NCBI GenBank assembly: GCA_030159075.1
Contig: BROG01000231.1
Location: 186,001 to 250,000, forward strand
DNA length: 64,000 nt
Direction of reading: 5' to 3'
Source: Atrina japonica
Taxonomy: Eukaryota > Mollusca > Bivalvia > Pterioida > Pinnidae
The notes below the pieces were generated by a model that was given only the letters and a program-made list of their open reading frames with translations, was not told the origin of the DNA and searched no databases. Below are positions 13,048 to 27,100 of the stretch, piece by piece (the first letter of the stretch is position 1; each line of letters starts with the position of its first letter). The position numbers and the translations under genes are program-made.

Positions 13048-16000
13048 GGGGGGGGGGGGAGGATACATTTTTTGCATTGGGAATGGGGCCATATTTCAGT
13101 CCCCTACAACAGGGTGAAAATCTGTCTGTATATTGAAATGAAACTTTGAATCAAATTCCATAGCAAAACTGTCACTAGAGGTCACTGCATCAATTTGTCG
13201 TTGTATCCCCCCTGGTCTTTGTATACAAAAGCTTATGGTGTTCTAGTGGGTACATTGTTCTAGCAGCAAGCATGATGCCTCAGCTTTGATTCTCCTTCAT
13301 GGTAAGTAAAGTATCCTTGTGGGGAAAACAAATTTTTTGTCTAAAATGTTGATCTTAGATCTTAACATTATTGTATATTTTATTAACATAAATCAAATAC
13401 CTTTCTAAATATAAATGTTTCCAAGTGAGTTAGGTTTCACTGGGTTTTTTTTTCAAATCAATCAGATGAGATGTCATAACAAACTCTGACTTAATTATCT
13501 GTTGTGTAAGTATAAGTCTCATATATTTATCTCCCCTTGATGTAAAGTAAATTCAACCCAGTGTACAGTAAGGTGTTATTGTTTTTGTTGATTTCATGTC
13601 AAACTATCATATACATTTGTTAAAATACACACAAGGTGGATGTTTAATTTGCACTGTGCTAGATCAAATACTTCTATGATTATATCTTAACACAGAGGTA
13701 GGTGATAGAGCAGAGAGGCCATGGTGAATGCTTTATATAGATCAGGTCGTAGTAGCTTTACTGATCTTTAACTATTAAATCTATATGATGAGATGTTGCT
13801 GTTTTGTCCATGTCAGTCTTTTATTTCATTGATGTCAGGAGCACACTTTGCCTGTGCAGTCATTTCTAGTGTCACATGAAGGTCACAGAGACCAACATAA
13901 AATGCAGATTTGCTGTTATTATCTAATAGCTGTATGTAATCTATATTTTCCTCAGAGATGTTCCTGACCTCATAATTTACTGCTTCCTACAGGAAATAAT
14001 CTCCATGCACTCATAAGTATTAGACCTGTTTATTATGACTCTAGTGGTGAAGTAACCACAAGAAGACTTATAATTAGCGGTGATATTAATAGTTATCATT
14101 TACTTGATCACTCCACCATATTCTTGTAGTTCTATTGTTAAAATATCTCAATGAAGATTACTTATACTAAAATGTTAACAATTATGATAACATTAAAACA
14201 CACAAAAATTTACATTTTTGTTTTGTTTTTTTCTCTTAGATACATTTTGCAAATTCTGGTTTTGATAACCAATTGCATGTCAAAGTAGCTAGGTTCAAAA
14301 AGTAAAGGTGCAAGGATGATCTATATATTAGAAACCTTGATTATTTGTCAACAGTTTTCAAGATAGTAAATCACTCACAAAGGTTTCCTAGTTATTGTCT
14401 TCAACATCAGACCAATCAGTGGAGGTCAATATACCATATTTTAAACTCTTCATTTAAGCATTTTTCTTTAATTCCTGTCTTTGATAAATATTGCCAATTT
14501 TGGAACTGTTTTCAAACAATTTGTTTGAGTTTCAGTCTAATACATACAACATTTCTTTATTGGATCTGTATACTTAATTTCCTTATTGGATCCATTATAT
14601 ATACACCTAATCCTTTTATTAGAATATTCCTGATGTATAATAGATAAACATTGTATTTATCTTTGACATTACAAATCCAGGTATGTTAGATTTATATTGA
14701 GTCTTCTTCATTGACAATTGACTTTGAAATTTGACAGGTTTAAAGGTGTCCCTGATATAGGCAAATCATCATATAAATGTCGTCTTAGTTTATGATCAGT
14801 GAAGCTTTAGTCTAAACTTTGGCATGACAACTTTTTTATGGCTACTTCAGTCAGCTTATATTACTAGATTTAGTCTAACACCATGTCGTCACATTTCTCT
14901 AGTCTACTAACACATGTCTGTAACTCACATCAATTTCAAATTTGATACATTTGTTAAGTAAATTTTAACATTTTTTTTATTTCAGCCACTGCCATGGCAA
15001 ATCCAGCATTTGCACAACAGACCAGCATAAATTTTTCATTAACATCAAAGACATGTGAAGAAAAAGGTATATACTAGTTCAGGATTTTCCACACATTTTT
15101 TCGAAATGGGGCCTGGGCCTTTTTGAATTTGGAAAATTAGCAATATTTTATTGAAATTGGGAAATCTAAAAATACACAAAACTGTTTGAAAATACAAGAA
15201 CCTCTTCAAATTCATTGTCATTTGACTTCAGTTAGGAAATTTCAACTACAAATTGTCGGAAATGCATTTTTTTGCATTGGGAATTTGGCCTCATTTTGGC
15301 CCCTTATAATAAGGTGGAAAATCCCTACTAGTGCTACTCTCGGCACTTCAAAATTTACTGAAAAAGTCCACTGGTTGAGCCAGCTAGGACCAGTAGCCGG
15401 TTTTTGCGTGATTTTGTGTTTAGTATGTATCGCAACAATATTTGTTTTCCATCTGTTTGAGAAAAGCGTCCAACAGCAGATGATTGATTTAAATAAATCT
15501 CACAAAATTTTGTTCTATATAGCCTAAATAATGTAATAGCCAGCTAACCAGTTGCTTTGGCAATCTGTTTCTCAAATATAGGGTCTATCAAGTCTCCTTT
15601 TAGTGAAACAAGGGGGACTTTTAGGTTTTGTTTGCATAAGCCTGTCAGTCCAACTGGTTAATGTTTTGTAATTGCTTACCATTCACTTCATAATGGTTTT
15701 ACAGATAGGGGACATATATTAATTCAGCAATACTATCAGAATGCCTGTTTAATTTTACTTTCTTTATTATCTTGTCCACACCTGAAAAAATGGACTCTAC
15801 TTTATATCATTGACATTGGCCAGACTAAGTGTATTCACACTTTAGTGAGTCACTCCCATGACCTTTTGGGATTTGTTGCAATCTATCGAGTGGTTGTGCA
15901 TACTCTCTAGAACATTTTCAACTTATCAAAAACTGCAAGGCTAATATTTTTCAGGTTTAGGATGCAGCATTTGTAGCGTAAGAGTAAACTCTTCTTCTCT

Positions 16001-19000
16001 TTGGACATTATAGGTGGACTCGAGTGACCATTAAGTCCCTTCCAGCCCCTTATTGGCCAGATTGAGAAGCAAATACCAGTTGTATTTACAATGTCTGTCT
16101 GTGTCAATGATATGGTTTTGCTGTTGTGGTTAGCTCTGTTGTGAGAAAACCATGAAGAGTGTCACGTTACTTCACATGATGATAGAACATGATGCTATTT
16201 GTTGACCATGACCTTCATCTTTGACCTTGAAATTCAAATTCCAGATGAAATTACATTGTACAGTGGTTTTGAAACACAATGCTTCACAATCGGGCCACAC
16301 TAGCTTCAGCAGTGTCATATTGTTGTAAATACTATCATTGTATGTAAAACAGAAACAAGTGATTGCCTCGCATGTTATGTAAGTTTCACATTTACTTTTT
16401 AGGATGGATAGTACTGAAGGGGGATGAGGAATCTGTAGATAAGAAAGCTGTACTATCATACTGTATAGAATTGCTGGGAGAATCCATCAACAGAAAGTAA
16501 GTACCATGTTCTATTTCTATTCACAAAAAGGGTTCTTCATTTGAAAGTTTTATATCCTTTTATTAAAGGGGCATTTGCTGTGTTTACCAAAAAAAAAATT
16601 TAGTTTTCTACTTTTACTAGTTATTAATGTACAATGACAAATAAGAGCTCTACACAAGCATAAAAAATCTTATTCCATATGTTTTATGACAATTAGGTCA
16701 GGTCTAGTGTGGTATGCATATACAAATAGTAAGGTTGAATTAATTAATTGCAAGTGAATAATTGCCAAACTGGGTTTCTCAAGCAATTTATCACAAAATA
16801 TATAGGAATTTAAGATTTTGTATGCCAGTGTAAATCTGGTTTTCTTCTTTATTTTGTTATTGTACATCAATTTTAGAGGTTAATAAAGGAAAGTTTAAAA
16901 AAAAAACCCACAGCCAGTGCCCCTATAAGATCATTTCTTGTTTTTGGAGTTACATCACCAGCTAGACAATAACAGGTTTCTATTTGGTTGTTTAATGCTA
17001 GTGTAGAAACTTGATCTCGAGAGGTGTACCTAACAGTTGTGTTTACATTTTAAAATCAAACATGATGTGGAGTGTTGTATTTGATCTTGAAACCTGATCA
17101 TGGTTACGACATGATATATACTTCTGAGTAATAGCTACTCTTTATAAATCTTAAGATAGATGTGTAAGGTGTGGTACATTTGTTTTTTTATTTGCACTTG
17201 ATAAGTTGATTACTTAAAATGAAAGATACATAAATTAGTTTGTTAAAGTTACTAATGTAATCAAGGGCAATCATGAAAAACAACATTTCATTTACAAATC
17301 AAATTCAATATCAAAATTGGGAAGTCCGTAACTTTCATCAAGTTGCCAAAAAAAAAAATCATTTGATACTTTTTTCATGTCCCATCAATAATTTTTCACT
17401 TATATCAACATTTTACTCATCGGTACCTCGTTGTTGCATTAAGTGTACTTTAAAATACTGTGTTTACCTCTTAAGACACATTTGAAATGCCTTTCTATTA
17501 TCATATATATATTTTTTGTTTTGTTTGATCACTTACATCTCAACAAGAATATTTCACTCACATGGAGATGTCAATGTCTACAGGTGAAATGGCACAAAAA
17601 TTTTAACCTGTGCTATGGCAGTGCAGTGAGAATTATTATTTAACATGCCATACCTCTCTTGGGACCCAGGTTTAAAGTATCATCCCCCTAAAAAATCTTG
17701 AACATCACTTATGTGTTTTTCAAACTTCAGTATGACCCAGTGCTTGTAATTAATCTCATGACCTTTGGTTTATGAGGTGAACACTTTATTAGACTAAGTC
17801 AGTACAGATGGTATTTATCTATCCTGAGATCTCAAAATATAAAATGAAAAAATTGTATTATTTACTCTGTTTGTTCACACATAAAAACTACAAGTTGATA
17901 AGTTGATTTGATTATTATTTTTGAGTATTCAATATTTTTCAGAAAAACACAATATGCACAAGATATAGAGAGGGGACATGATAAAGCTGCCATACTCCGT
18001 TACTATGGTGACTATAAACGAGAGACATTACTTAAATATAGAAAATCACCTGTAAAACAGCAACCTAGTCCTATACTTAGAGGTGGCAAGCCAAAAATAC
18101 CATCACTGTTTGATGAAAAAAGTGAAGGAAAAAAGTTGATGCAAGCAACTCACCAAGACGGTACCAGTGTTATTTAGTATCCTTTATTGTAAAATCAGGG
18201 CTTGGTCAGCTTGTAGAATTCTCAATACAATTATGATGCAACTCTGACAGGTGCAATGAAACCTGTTTTAAAGGACCACCCCACCTGTGATGGAAGTTCT
18301 TTATTCAAACATCTCAGATAAAAACATTTTATTTTCATATTCCTGATCTTGAGTAGGATCTACCTGTGTTGTTCTTGCTTCATAGAAGTCCTATGTATGA
18401 CCACTATATCTTACTTTTTAGTTCCATGTTAGCAATTTTCTCCATGGAATCTGATTGACTGTGCGTGTTGCCCTACATTGTCTTTGGAATGATTCCCAGA
18501 TTATAAAAAGAGACCTGTCTTTGGAATGATTCTCAGATTATAAGAAATGACCTGTCTTTTGAATGATTCTGAGATTACAAGACACTTGTCTTTAAAATGA
18601 TAACCAGATTATATACAATTAGTCTTTGAAGTAGTTCTCAGGTTATACAAGACTTGTCGTTTAAATGGTTCTCAGATTATATAAGATTTGTCTTTGAAAT
18701 TATACCAAGATTATAATGACTTGTCTTTGAGATGGTTCTCAGATTATATAAGATATTTGTCTTTGAGATGGTTCTCAGATTATATAAGATACTTGTCTTT
18801 GAGATGGTTCTCAAGTTATATAAGATACTTGTCTTTGAGATGGTTCTCAGATTATATAAAATACTTGTCTTTGAAATGATTACCAGATTATAAGAGACTT
18901 GTATTTGAAATGGTTCTCAAATTATAAGAAGTCTTTTCAGAAATGATTACCAGATTTAAAGAAACTAACTGCCTTGTCTTTGTAATGATTCCCAGAATAC

Positions 19001-22000
19001 AAGAGACTTGTCTTTGAAATGGTTCTCAGATTATAAGAAGTCTTGTCTGAAATGATTACCACATTAAAAGACACTTGTCTTTGTAATGATTCCCAGATTA
19101 TAAGAAGTCTTGTCTGAAATGATTACCAGATTATACAGGGCTCAACATTAACTTTAAAAAGAACTAGACCAGTCGGACCAGTACCAGAAAATTTTACTAG
19201 ACCTGACCTCAACATCACTAGACCTGACCTCGGTTACATTATCTCTTCCAGAGTTTCATATCCTACTTAATTAGGGTACGCTACATCTAAAGATTTTAAT
19301 GAAAACACTATATTTTAATTTTTAATAAGTGGTAAAATATAGCTCACATATTAATTTCATAAATTTCGATGATGGGGCAGAGGACTTGTGCATATCCATT
19401 TTTAGCCATTGCTGCACCATTAAATGCTATTTACTACTTTAACTGATTTTTTAAACAATATAAAAAAACAAATAAGAACAGAAAGAAATTAATGAATTAT
19501 TTCATGATTGAAATAATTCCATATAATCTCTAGAGTACTCAAGCCTACTAACTCTAATAAGTAGGACTGGAATACAAGTATATTTTGTTACAGTATAAAA
19601 ACATACTTGTCATTTCTGAGTGGTGCAAGTAAATTATCCTCAATTTGTACACTGTATTTACCAGATTTATAATTTTATATGAATAGACATTAGCTTGTGC
19701 TTTGACAAATAGAAGTCAAGAAAACAAGTATGTATGTAAGTTTGAAATTTTCTTTTAGGCCTAATTATTGTACAATAAATTCTGATTTCTGTTCTGTCCT
19801 TTGCTTTCCTTGATACACCCTCATCTCTAGTTACATGTATGTCTCCACTACTATAAAGAAGCCGTCGTCAGTAGTCACTCAGTGTAATCAGATATCGATA
19901 GTTATCGTAAGTTGTTCTGCTTTATTAGAGATATCGTGACTAAATTCAAACAAAACTATCAAAAAAAGAAACGTACCATTCTATATGCCCAGTTAAATTA
20001 AAAAATGCCTAGGCTTGGCTAGTGAAGCTGCAGCACTTATGATTTTATGACCGAAGCTTTCGGTTTCACTTTCAATCTGAATTTTTACGGGTCCATAGAA
20101 TTACCGAAAAAGACGCAAATTACCGGAATGACGGGACATGTAACTGTGAAGCTCCTTTTCATTTTTTTGTGGAATAATTTACTTTTAAATGTTAATAATA
20201 TAGTTTTTACATTAAATTAAAAGATATTTTGTCGGTATTGTCTAGCTTTTCATATTTAAGCCATATCAGTACTAGTGTGATATTGAACCCGACGTAACTA
20301 CTCGTACAGTATCAAAATACCTTGAACACTGTTTCCCTTCTCACATTGAAATAGATTATTCTTCTTAGTTGTATATAAATAATCTAAAAATGACGAAAAC
20401 ATAATCTGATGTATCATTCCAGTGGCTTTAAGCATCATCCTGGTAATGTTACCATTTTTCCGGTTATTTTATATACCAATCTCTCACCAGAGGGCGTATT
20501 TACAATATATTGCGACAAACTTGACGAAATGAAAGTAAGTCTATACGGCACGTAATATCAGCGACCGGTAATGTAAATAAATGTCCCACTATCGGTAAAT
20601 AAATTGAAAATGGTTTTTCACAACAATTTTTTTTTAATAATAGATCTTCAATCTATTTGAAGTGATATTTTTAACCCGACCAGTCGGGCTACTTTGACAC
20701 AAATTAACTAGACCGGACCAATCTTTTACTAGTCAGGGTCGGTCGGACGTGCCTTAGTGTTGAGCCCTGTTATAACAGACTTGTCTTTGAAATGATTACC
20801 AGATTATAAGAGAATTGTCTTTGAAATGATTACCAGATTATAACAGACTTGTCTTTGAAACGGTTCTCAGAGTATGAGATTTGTCTTTGAAATGGTTCTC
20901 AGATTATATGAGATTTGGCTTTGAAATGGTTCTCAGATTATATGAGATTTGGCTTTGAAATGGTTCTCAGATTATCAGAGATTTGTCTTTGAAATGGTTC
21001 TCAGATTATAAGAGATTTGTCTTTGAAATGGTTCTCAGAGTATAAGAGATTTGTCTTTGTAACGGTTCATCAGATTATAAGAGATTTGCCTTTGAAATGG
21101 TTCTCAGAGTATAAGAGATTTGTCTTTGTAATGGTTCATCAGATTATAAGAGATTTGCCTTTGAAATGGTTCTCAGAGTATAAGAGTCTTGTCTTTGTAA
21201 TGGTTCTCAGATTATAAGAAGAGATTTTTTCCACAAATAGATTACAAATATATCCATATATAAAACTGATATCAATTTGATTATATTTACAAGCATGTCT
21301 TATAGTCTGAAGTCCTGTACTATTTATCCTTAACCTATTATTAGTTATCCATCAGGAAGAACTGCCATTGTATATTGTTGTGCAGGTGTAGAGTTAGGTA
21401 GACCAGGGTATTATCTTATAGCTTTTGATGACACGCCAGAAAACAGAATGTTGGCTTGCTTCACCCCATCTGGACGAGGTGTATGTTATGCATCTAATGG
21501 AATTGTAAGGTCAGTTGAGTATATGAACAATTTTAAAGTTGTAATGTTTTTGTAATCTCATATTAAAGTTCATTGTTTGGTTTGATTAAGTTTGTAAGAT
21601 GAATGAAATTAACCTATTCATTATTTTTATACCAAAAAAAAAAATTATATGATAATTTGCTCTGTACTGTAGAACATTTAGATGTCGCTACTAATTCATA
21701 TCATAAATTGAACCATGGTTAGAATTTATGTCTTTCTTTTGAACAGTTTGTCTGAATTTTTCTATTTTCATTTAGATTTTTGGCCACAGAGAAGGGAGGC
21801 CATATGGCTGATTTAGATGGGTCTGTGACAAAAGACTGGAAATGGCCAACTTCTACATTGAAAGCTTTCTCACCTTTAAATATCCAGGTATGGACTCTAA
21901 CAAAAGTAAATTTACAGTATTAAGATGCCAGACAAACAATGTTTTTGGTTGTGAAATGGAATGACCCTATATCTTTCTGTCCAGCAACTTGTCTCCAGTC

Positions 22001-24122
22001 AATTTGTCTATCTAAATAACACACATTATTATAAACAAATAGATTAGACAACAGTAAAATGACTACGGTTGACTTTATTAAGGGAGATAACTCTGATAAA
22101 CTTGTTCTACTCATTTACATTGTCTCTGCAAATCTACTGCAGTCAGTAATTTAAATTGCCACTACAAATCTACTGCGGTAAGTTATGTGTGTGTCCTGAA
22201 ATGACAGCTGATTTGTTTCATCCCTGTATATATGCACATTTTTGTTAAAAGTTTGTTGTAGTAAATAATTCTTGTGTCATTAAATTGACACACCACTCAT
22301 TACTTTTTTGTTTTCTTACAACAGCTCAATAACCACATCGTGTTCAGGTGTAATGGGCAGATATCAATGCATCTACTATTTAGCTGTCAGAGTGAAGTGG
22401 CAAAATTTAATGTCAGTCCTGTACCTGGTGCAGTAGAATCTAAATCTAGTGAAGAAAATGTAAGTATTGAATCACATTGTGAATATGCAAATACAGTGAA
22501 ATTTGTATATAAAGGCCCCCTTAGGGACACAACCAAACTCGTCATTATAGGGAGGTGGTTTTTACATAGAGGTTGATTTGTACACAAATGGTACTTTGGG
22601 GACCGCAAAAAATAGTCTATATTGACCAGGGGGTCTTTATACACAAGTAGTTGCTAAAGCAGGTTTTACTGTATCTAGTTTTATGATATGTAGGGACACT
22701 TTCAGATATTTCTGATCAGTTAGTAAACCTAGGATGTTTAGCTCACCTCCATGAAGACAAGGGGGAAGCTTATGCTTTTGTCCCAGCATTAGTAATTAGA
22801 CACACCCAATAATTGTAAACAAGTCACTGGTATCTAATCACTCACAGCAAATATTGCTATCTACTACAAATAAATTGAAATTCAGGCTTGTCTAATACTT
22901 CAATATTGATCTAACTGAAATCAAACTTATGTTTAAAAAAATAAGTTACCCCTAATGTTGATATCTTGGACACATGTAAATGTAGGTCAGCATGGTATAT
23001 GGTATGATATATGTTACAGGAACAGCTTTTAACGACATTTACTTTTACATCACGAGCTGCTAGAGATCTTATGAGGTTATTTGCCCCAAGACAACGAGGA
23101 AGGAACAAGAAACAGCCTGTCAGAAAGGTAAGAATTAATATTTTATAACAAAAAGAAAACTGGAAAAGCATAAAAATTATATACATAATTTGGACATTTT
23201 CTCAGAATTTTATAAAAGAAATTCCAAAAAAATAACAAAAATGCTGGTGTATCTGTTATGACTACATGTACAAGATAAAATGAGATGTTTTCCTTATGGA
23301 GAGATATAGTTATTAAACAACGGAAGGGAAATGGCTCTAATTCAAATTGATATGTCGTTAATGGTCTTACACAATATGTTAAAATTTGGCATAATTTGTT
23401 GGACGTATTCTTCTGTTATTGTCTACAAAACAATTCTTCATGTACACCCACTTGACTCTAGTCACTTTTCTCAACTTCATAATTTGTATAGTCAAAGCTT
23501 CTGTTACATTAAAACAAAATATATCCTGGTTTTGAGAGAAATTATAATTTATATTACACTACTTGAAGTATATACTGTGATTTGAGCCGTAAAGGGACAT
23601 TTGTTTGATGGTTTCTTATGTTATCATTTGGACTCTTCTGTACATCAAAGACTAAGACCAGTTCAAATGTGTCTTTAAGGGTGAATGAGTTAATCTTTTC
23701 ATTTGGGGGGGGATTTATGATTTTTTTGGTCATAAAACCTTTGTTACCTTAATGAAATATAAAACATTTTCTTTGAGACTGATGATGTTTACTACATTTT
23801 GTTGTTTAGCAAGCAGTAAAGGGACATAGTGTAGAAATTCAAAAACTGATAGAATTTCAAGAAAAGGACATGGATGATACTGATTCTGATAGAGATTTAG
23901 TAAGACTTCAAAGAAAAGCCAGGTAAAATGACATCATTTTTAATTGCTGTATTTTGTTGACGTGTTGTTATTCTTTGTAATCTTAGTTTTACCACATCAT
24001 ATCTTGATCAAGAATAGCTCTCTCCACTTAGTAAAAAGTGATTAAATTTGTATCTGAACTGACTGCATTAGTACTCAGTCTTAGATTAGGTCAATAATTA
24101 TCAAAAGGTTTTGTGTGTGTGT

Positions 24123-24161
<39 letters not shown>

Positions 24162-27100
24162 CACACATGCTTTTGTTTGTCTGCCTGTGTGTATGGAGGG
24201 GGATGTTTTTTTCTTCAATTGGTTACTGTCAGTGGTTGCAAGTGGAAGGTTCAGTGTTTGATTTTGGTACCAGATCATACAAGAAACTTCTTTTAGATTT
24301 AGATAGATGGTGACTTATCCTTCACCAAGCACTTGACATAATAAGGTTGAGATTTGTTGACATGTCTTGTATTATTGTAGGCTTGGTGCATAAGATATTA
24401 CACACACTGCATTGGCACCAGCCCATAGCACAAGTCATCATGTGAGGCACTTCACCTTAAACTGGTGATGTGTCCATACAAGAGAAAAATTTGTAGTGGG
24501 ATGTAAACTTGTGAGGCACTTCACCTTAAACTGGTGATGTGTCCATACAAGAGAAAAATTTGTAGTGGGATGTAAACTTGTGAGGCACTTCACCTTAAAC
24601 TTGGTGATGTGTCCATACAAGAGAAAAATTTGTAGTGGGATGTAAACTTGTGAGGCGCTTCACCTTAAACTGGTGATGTGTCCATACAAGAGAAAAATTT
24701 GTAGTGGGATGTAAACTTGTGAGGCACTTCACCTTAAACTGGTGATGTGTCCATACAAGAGAAAAATTTGTAGTGGGATGTAAACTTGTGAGGCACTTCA
24801 CCTTAAACTGGTGATGTGTCCATACAAGAGAAAAATTTGTAGTGGGATGTAAACTTGTGAGGCACTTCACCTTTAACTGGTGATGTGTCCATACAAGAGA
24901 AAAATTTGTAGTGGGATGTAAACTTGTGAGGCACTTCATCTTAAACTGGTGATGTGTCCATACAAGAGAAAAATTTGTAGTGGGATGTAAACTTGTAACA
25001 ATAAAGTAAACATATAGGGTTGACATTTAGAAACTGTAAGCAAATTAAGTGTAAGGAATGAAAAGGGTTTTTATTTTTGTTTGTTTTTTTGTTTTTGTTT
25101 GATTAAATTAAAACCTCTTCTTTCTAAACAGGTGCCTTATTGAGGATTGGATGGAACACTATCGTGTAACAATAGGTCTTCAATCACCATATCTAACTGG
25201 TGTAGCAGAATCTCCAAACTTCCGTCGTTTACAAGCCCGTTCTGCTCAATTGTCAGAACACACTCAAAAGAGTAGAAGATTTCAACTAGGACTTGATGAA
25301 GAAGGCAGAGGTCGAGCCACTTCAGCACCATTGGGTATGTTGTATATCTGTGGTGTGTGTATGTAATATATGTACTTTTGAAGTTTTCCACTTCCAGTAG
25401 CTCATAGAACATATATTCAGGTGATAATTAAAGGTTTCTGGAGAAATCAGGCTTGAATACTCAGGTTTTGAATTTAGAGTAGTCCTTCAGTTACTTATGT
25501 GACCTATCTTAATCCTCCAATTACTTAAGTAACCTACAGTAAAACTTGTATATAAAGACCTCCTTAGGGACACAAGAAAACAAGAAAGTCTTTATAGGGA
25601 GGTGGTCTTTATATAGAGGTTGATTTGTACACTAATGGTACTGTTGGGACAGCAAAAAAATGGTCTTTGTGACCAGGTGGTCTTTATTCACTGGTGGTCG
25701 CTAAAGCAGGTTTTAATGTATTTTATTCCATCAATTACTTAAGTGACCTATTTTAATCCTTCACTTCCTTAAGTGACGTAATTTACTCTTTCAGTTACTT
25801 AAGTTACCCATTTTAATCCTTCAGTTACTTAAGTCACCTATTTTAATCTGTCAGTTACCTAAGTTACATATTTAATCCATGCTCATTGTAGAAAAGATAC
25901 TCATGGGACCGCCCCTATTACTTCAAGATGTCCGGAATTCAAGATAACTAAAAATTTTAATTGAAATATTGTTCTATCCATAAAAATCAGGACAGGTCTT
26001 CCAATTTTGACTTATCCTGAATTTCGACTTATCAGATTTCAAAATAACAAAATTCCACTGTAAGATGTTTCTTATAACTCTAATTGGTATTTAAATTTCT
26101 GTATTCTTTAATTTTTAGTGCGAGAAAGTCTTGATACAACTGAAGTTGAGGCACCAAAATCAGGCAAAAAAAGTGGACAGAAAAGTTCCGCATTATCAGC
26201 TGTCAAGTTTGATGATGATGAAGATCAAGACGGTGGAGGAGAACATGGCAATGTCTCACCTACAGCAGTGGCAATGCTTGAACGACTATCTCAGTAAGTT
26301 CCATCATCATCACTTTGTTTACACGCCACTATCATTATATCTATTGTACACTGTGCATATAATACTGATATTTTTACTGGAATCTCCACACTGAGCAAAA
26401 GTAAGCTAATGAGGTTATCATGTTTTTCATTTTCAATGTAAACACACATTACTCTTATACGATACTTAAATTGATAGGTATCTTCTTTGTCATCTTAAGA
26501 CTATTAATGACATCAAACCTTTAACAAAATATACAACCACTAAAAAACGTGTTTTGTATTTAGATTGGGTGCAATCAGCATTTACCAGTACATATTTACA
26601 AGAGTCATTTTTCATCTTCATTTTACAGATCTGCTGGAAAAAGATCAGCTAGAAGCCTCCGGTCCAACTTATCTAGTGCACCTCCATCTAGGCAGCATAC
26701 AGCTTTAGTTCGCACAGATACCAATCTTCTCATAGCAAAATGTCCATGTCCCATAGTTCTCCGGCAGGTGATGCTAGGTCATGAAAGTTTGGGGTGTAGA
26801 TGCAGCAAACATATAGTCCCACAGATAATGGATATTGAATATGATAATTTTATCAAAAACGAGGCTCCCAGCTCACAGACAATTGTTGTGTCTGTTACTT
26901 CCTCATTGTAAGTTGACGATGTAATTTTATCAACACGATGAAAGAGATTCCCTCTTGAACGCATTTAAAAAAAAATCGAACAACATCCTTATCATTTTTA
27001 GCATTATAGCATATACTTAAGATAAGTTATTTTTGTCAGAAATTTCTTTTTAATTCTTTAGTCATATGAAATATTTAGACACTGTATTAAGTCTCTGACC

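Noticed and set aside
24438..25026. Minus-strand 143-codon and 60-codon frames with a 23-residue repeat
   Set aside because: Direct consequence of the near-identical 69-bp tandem array, whose length is divisible by three.
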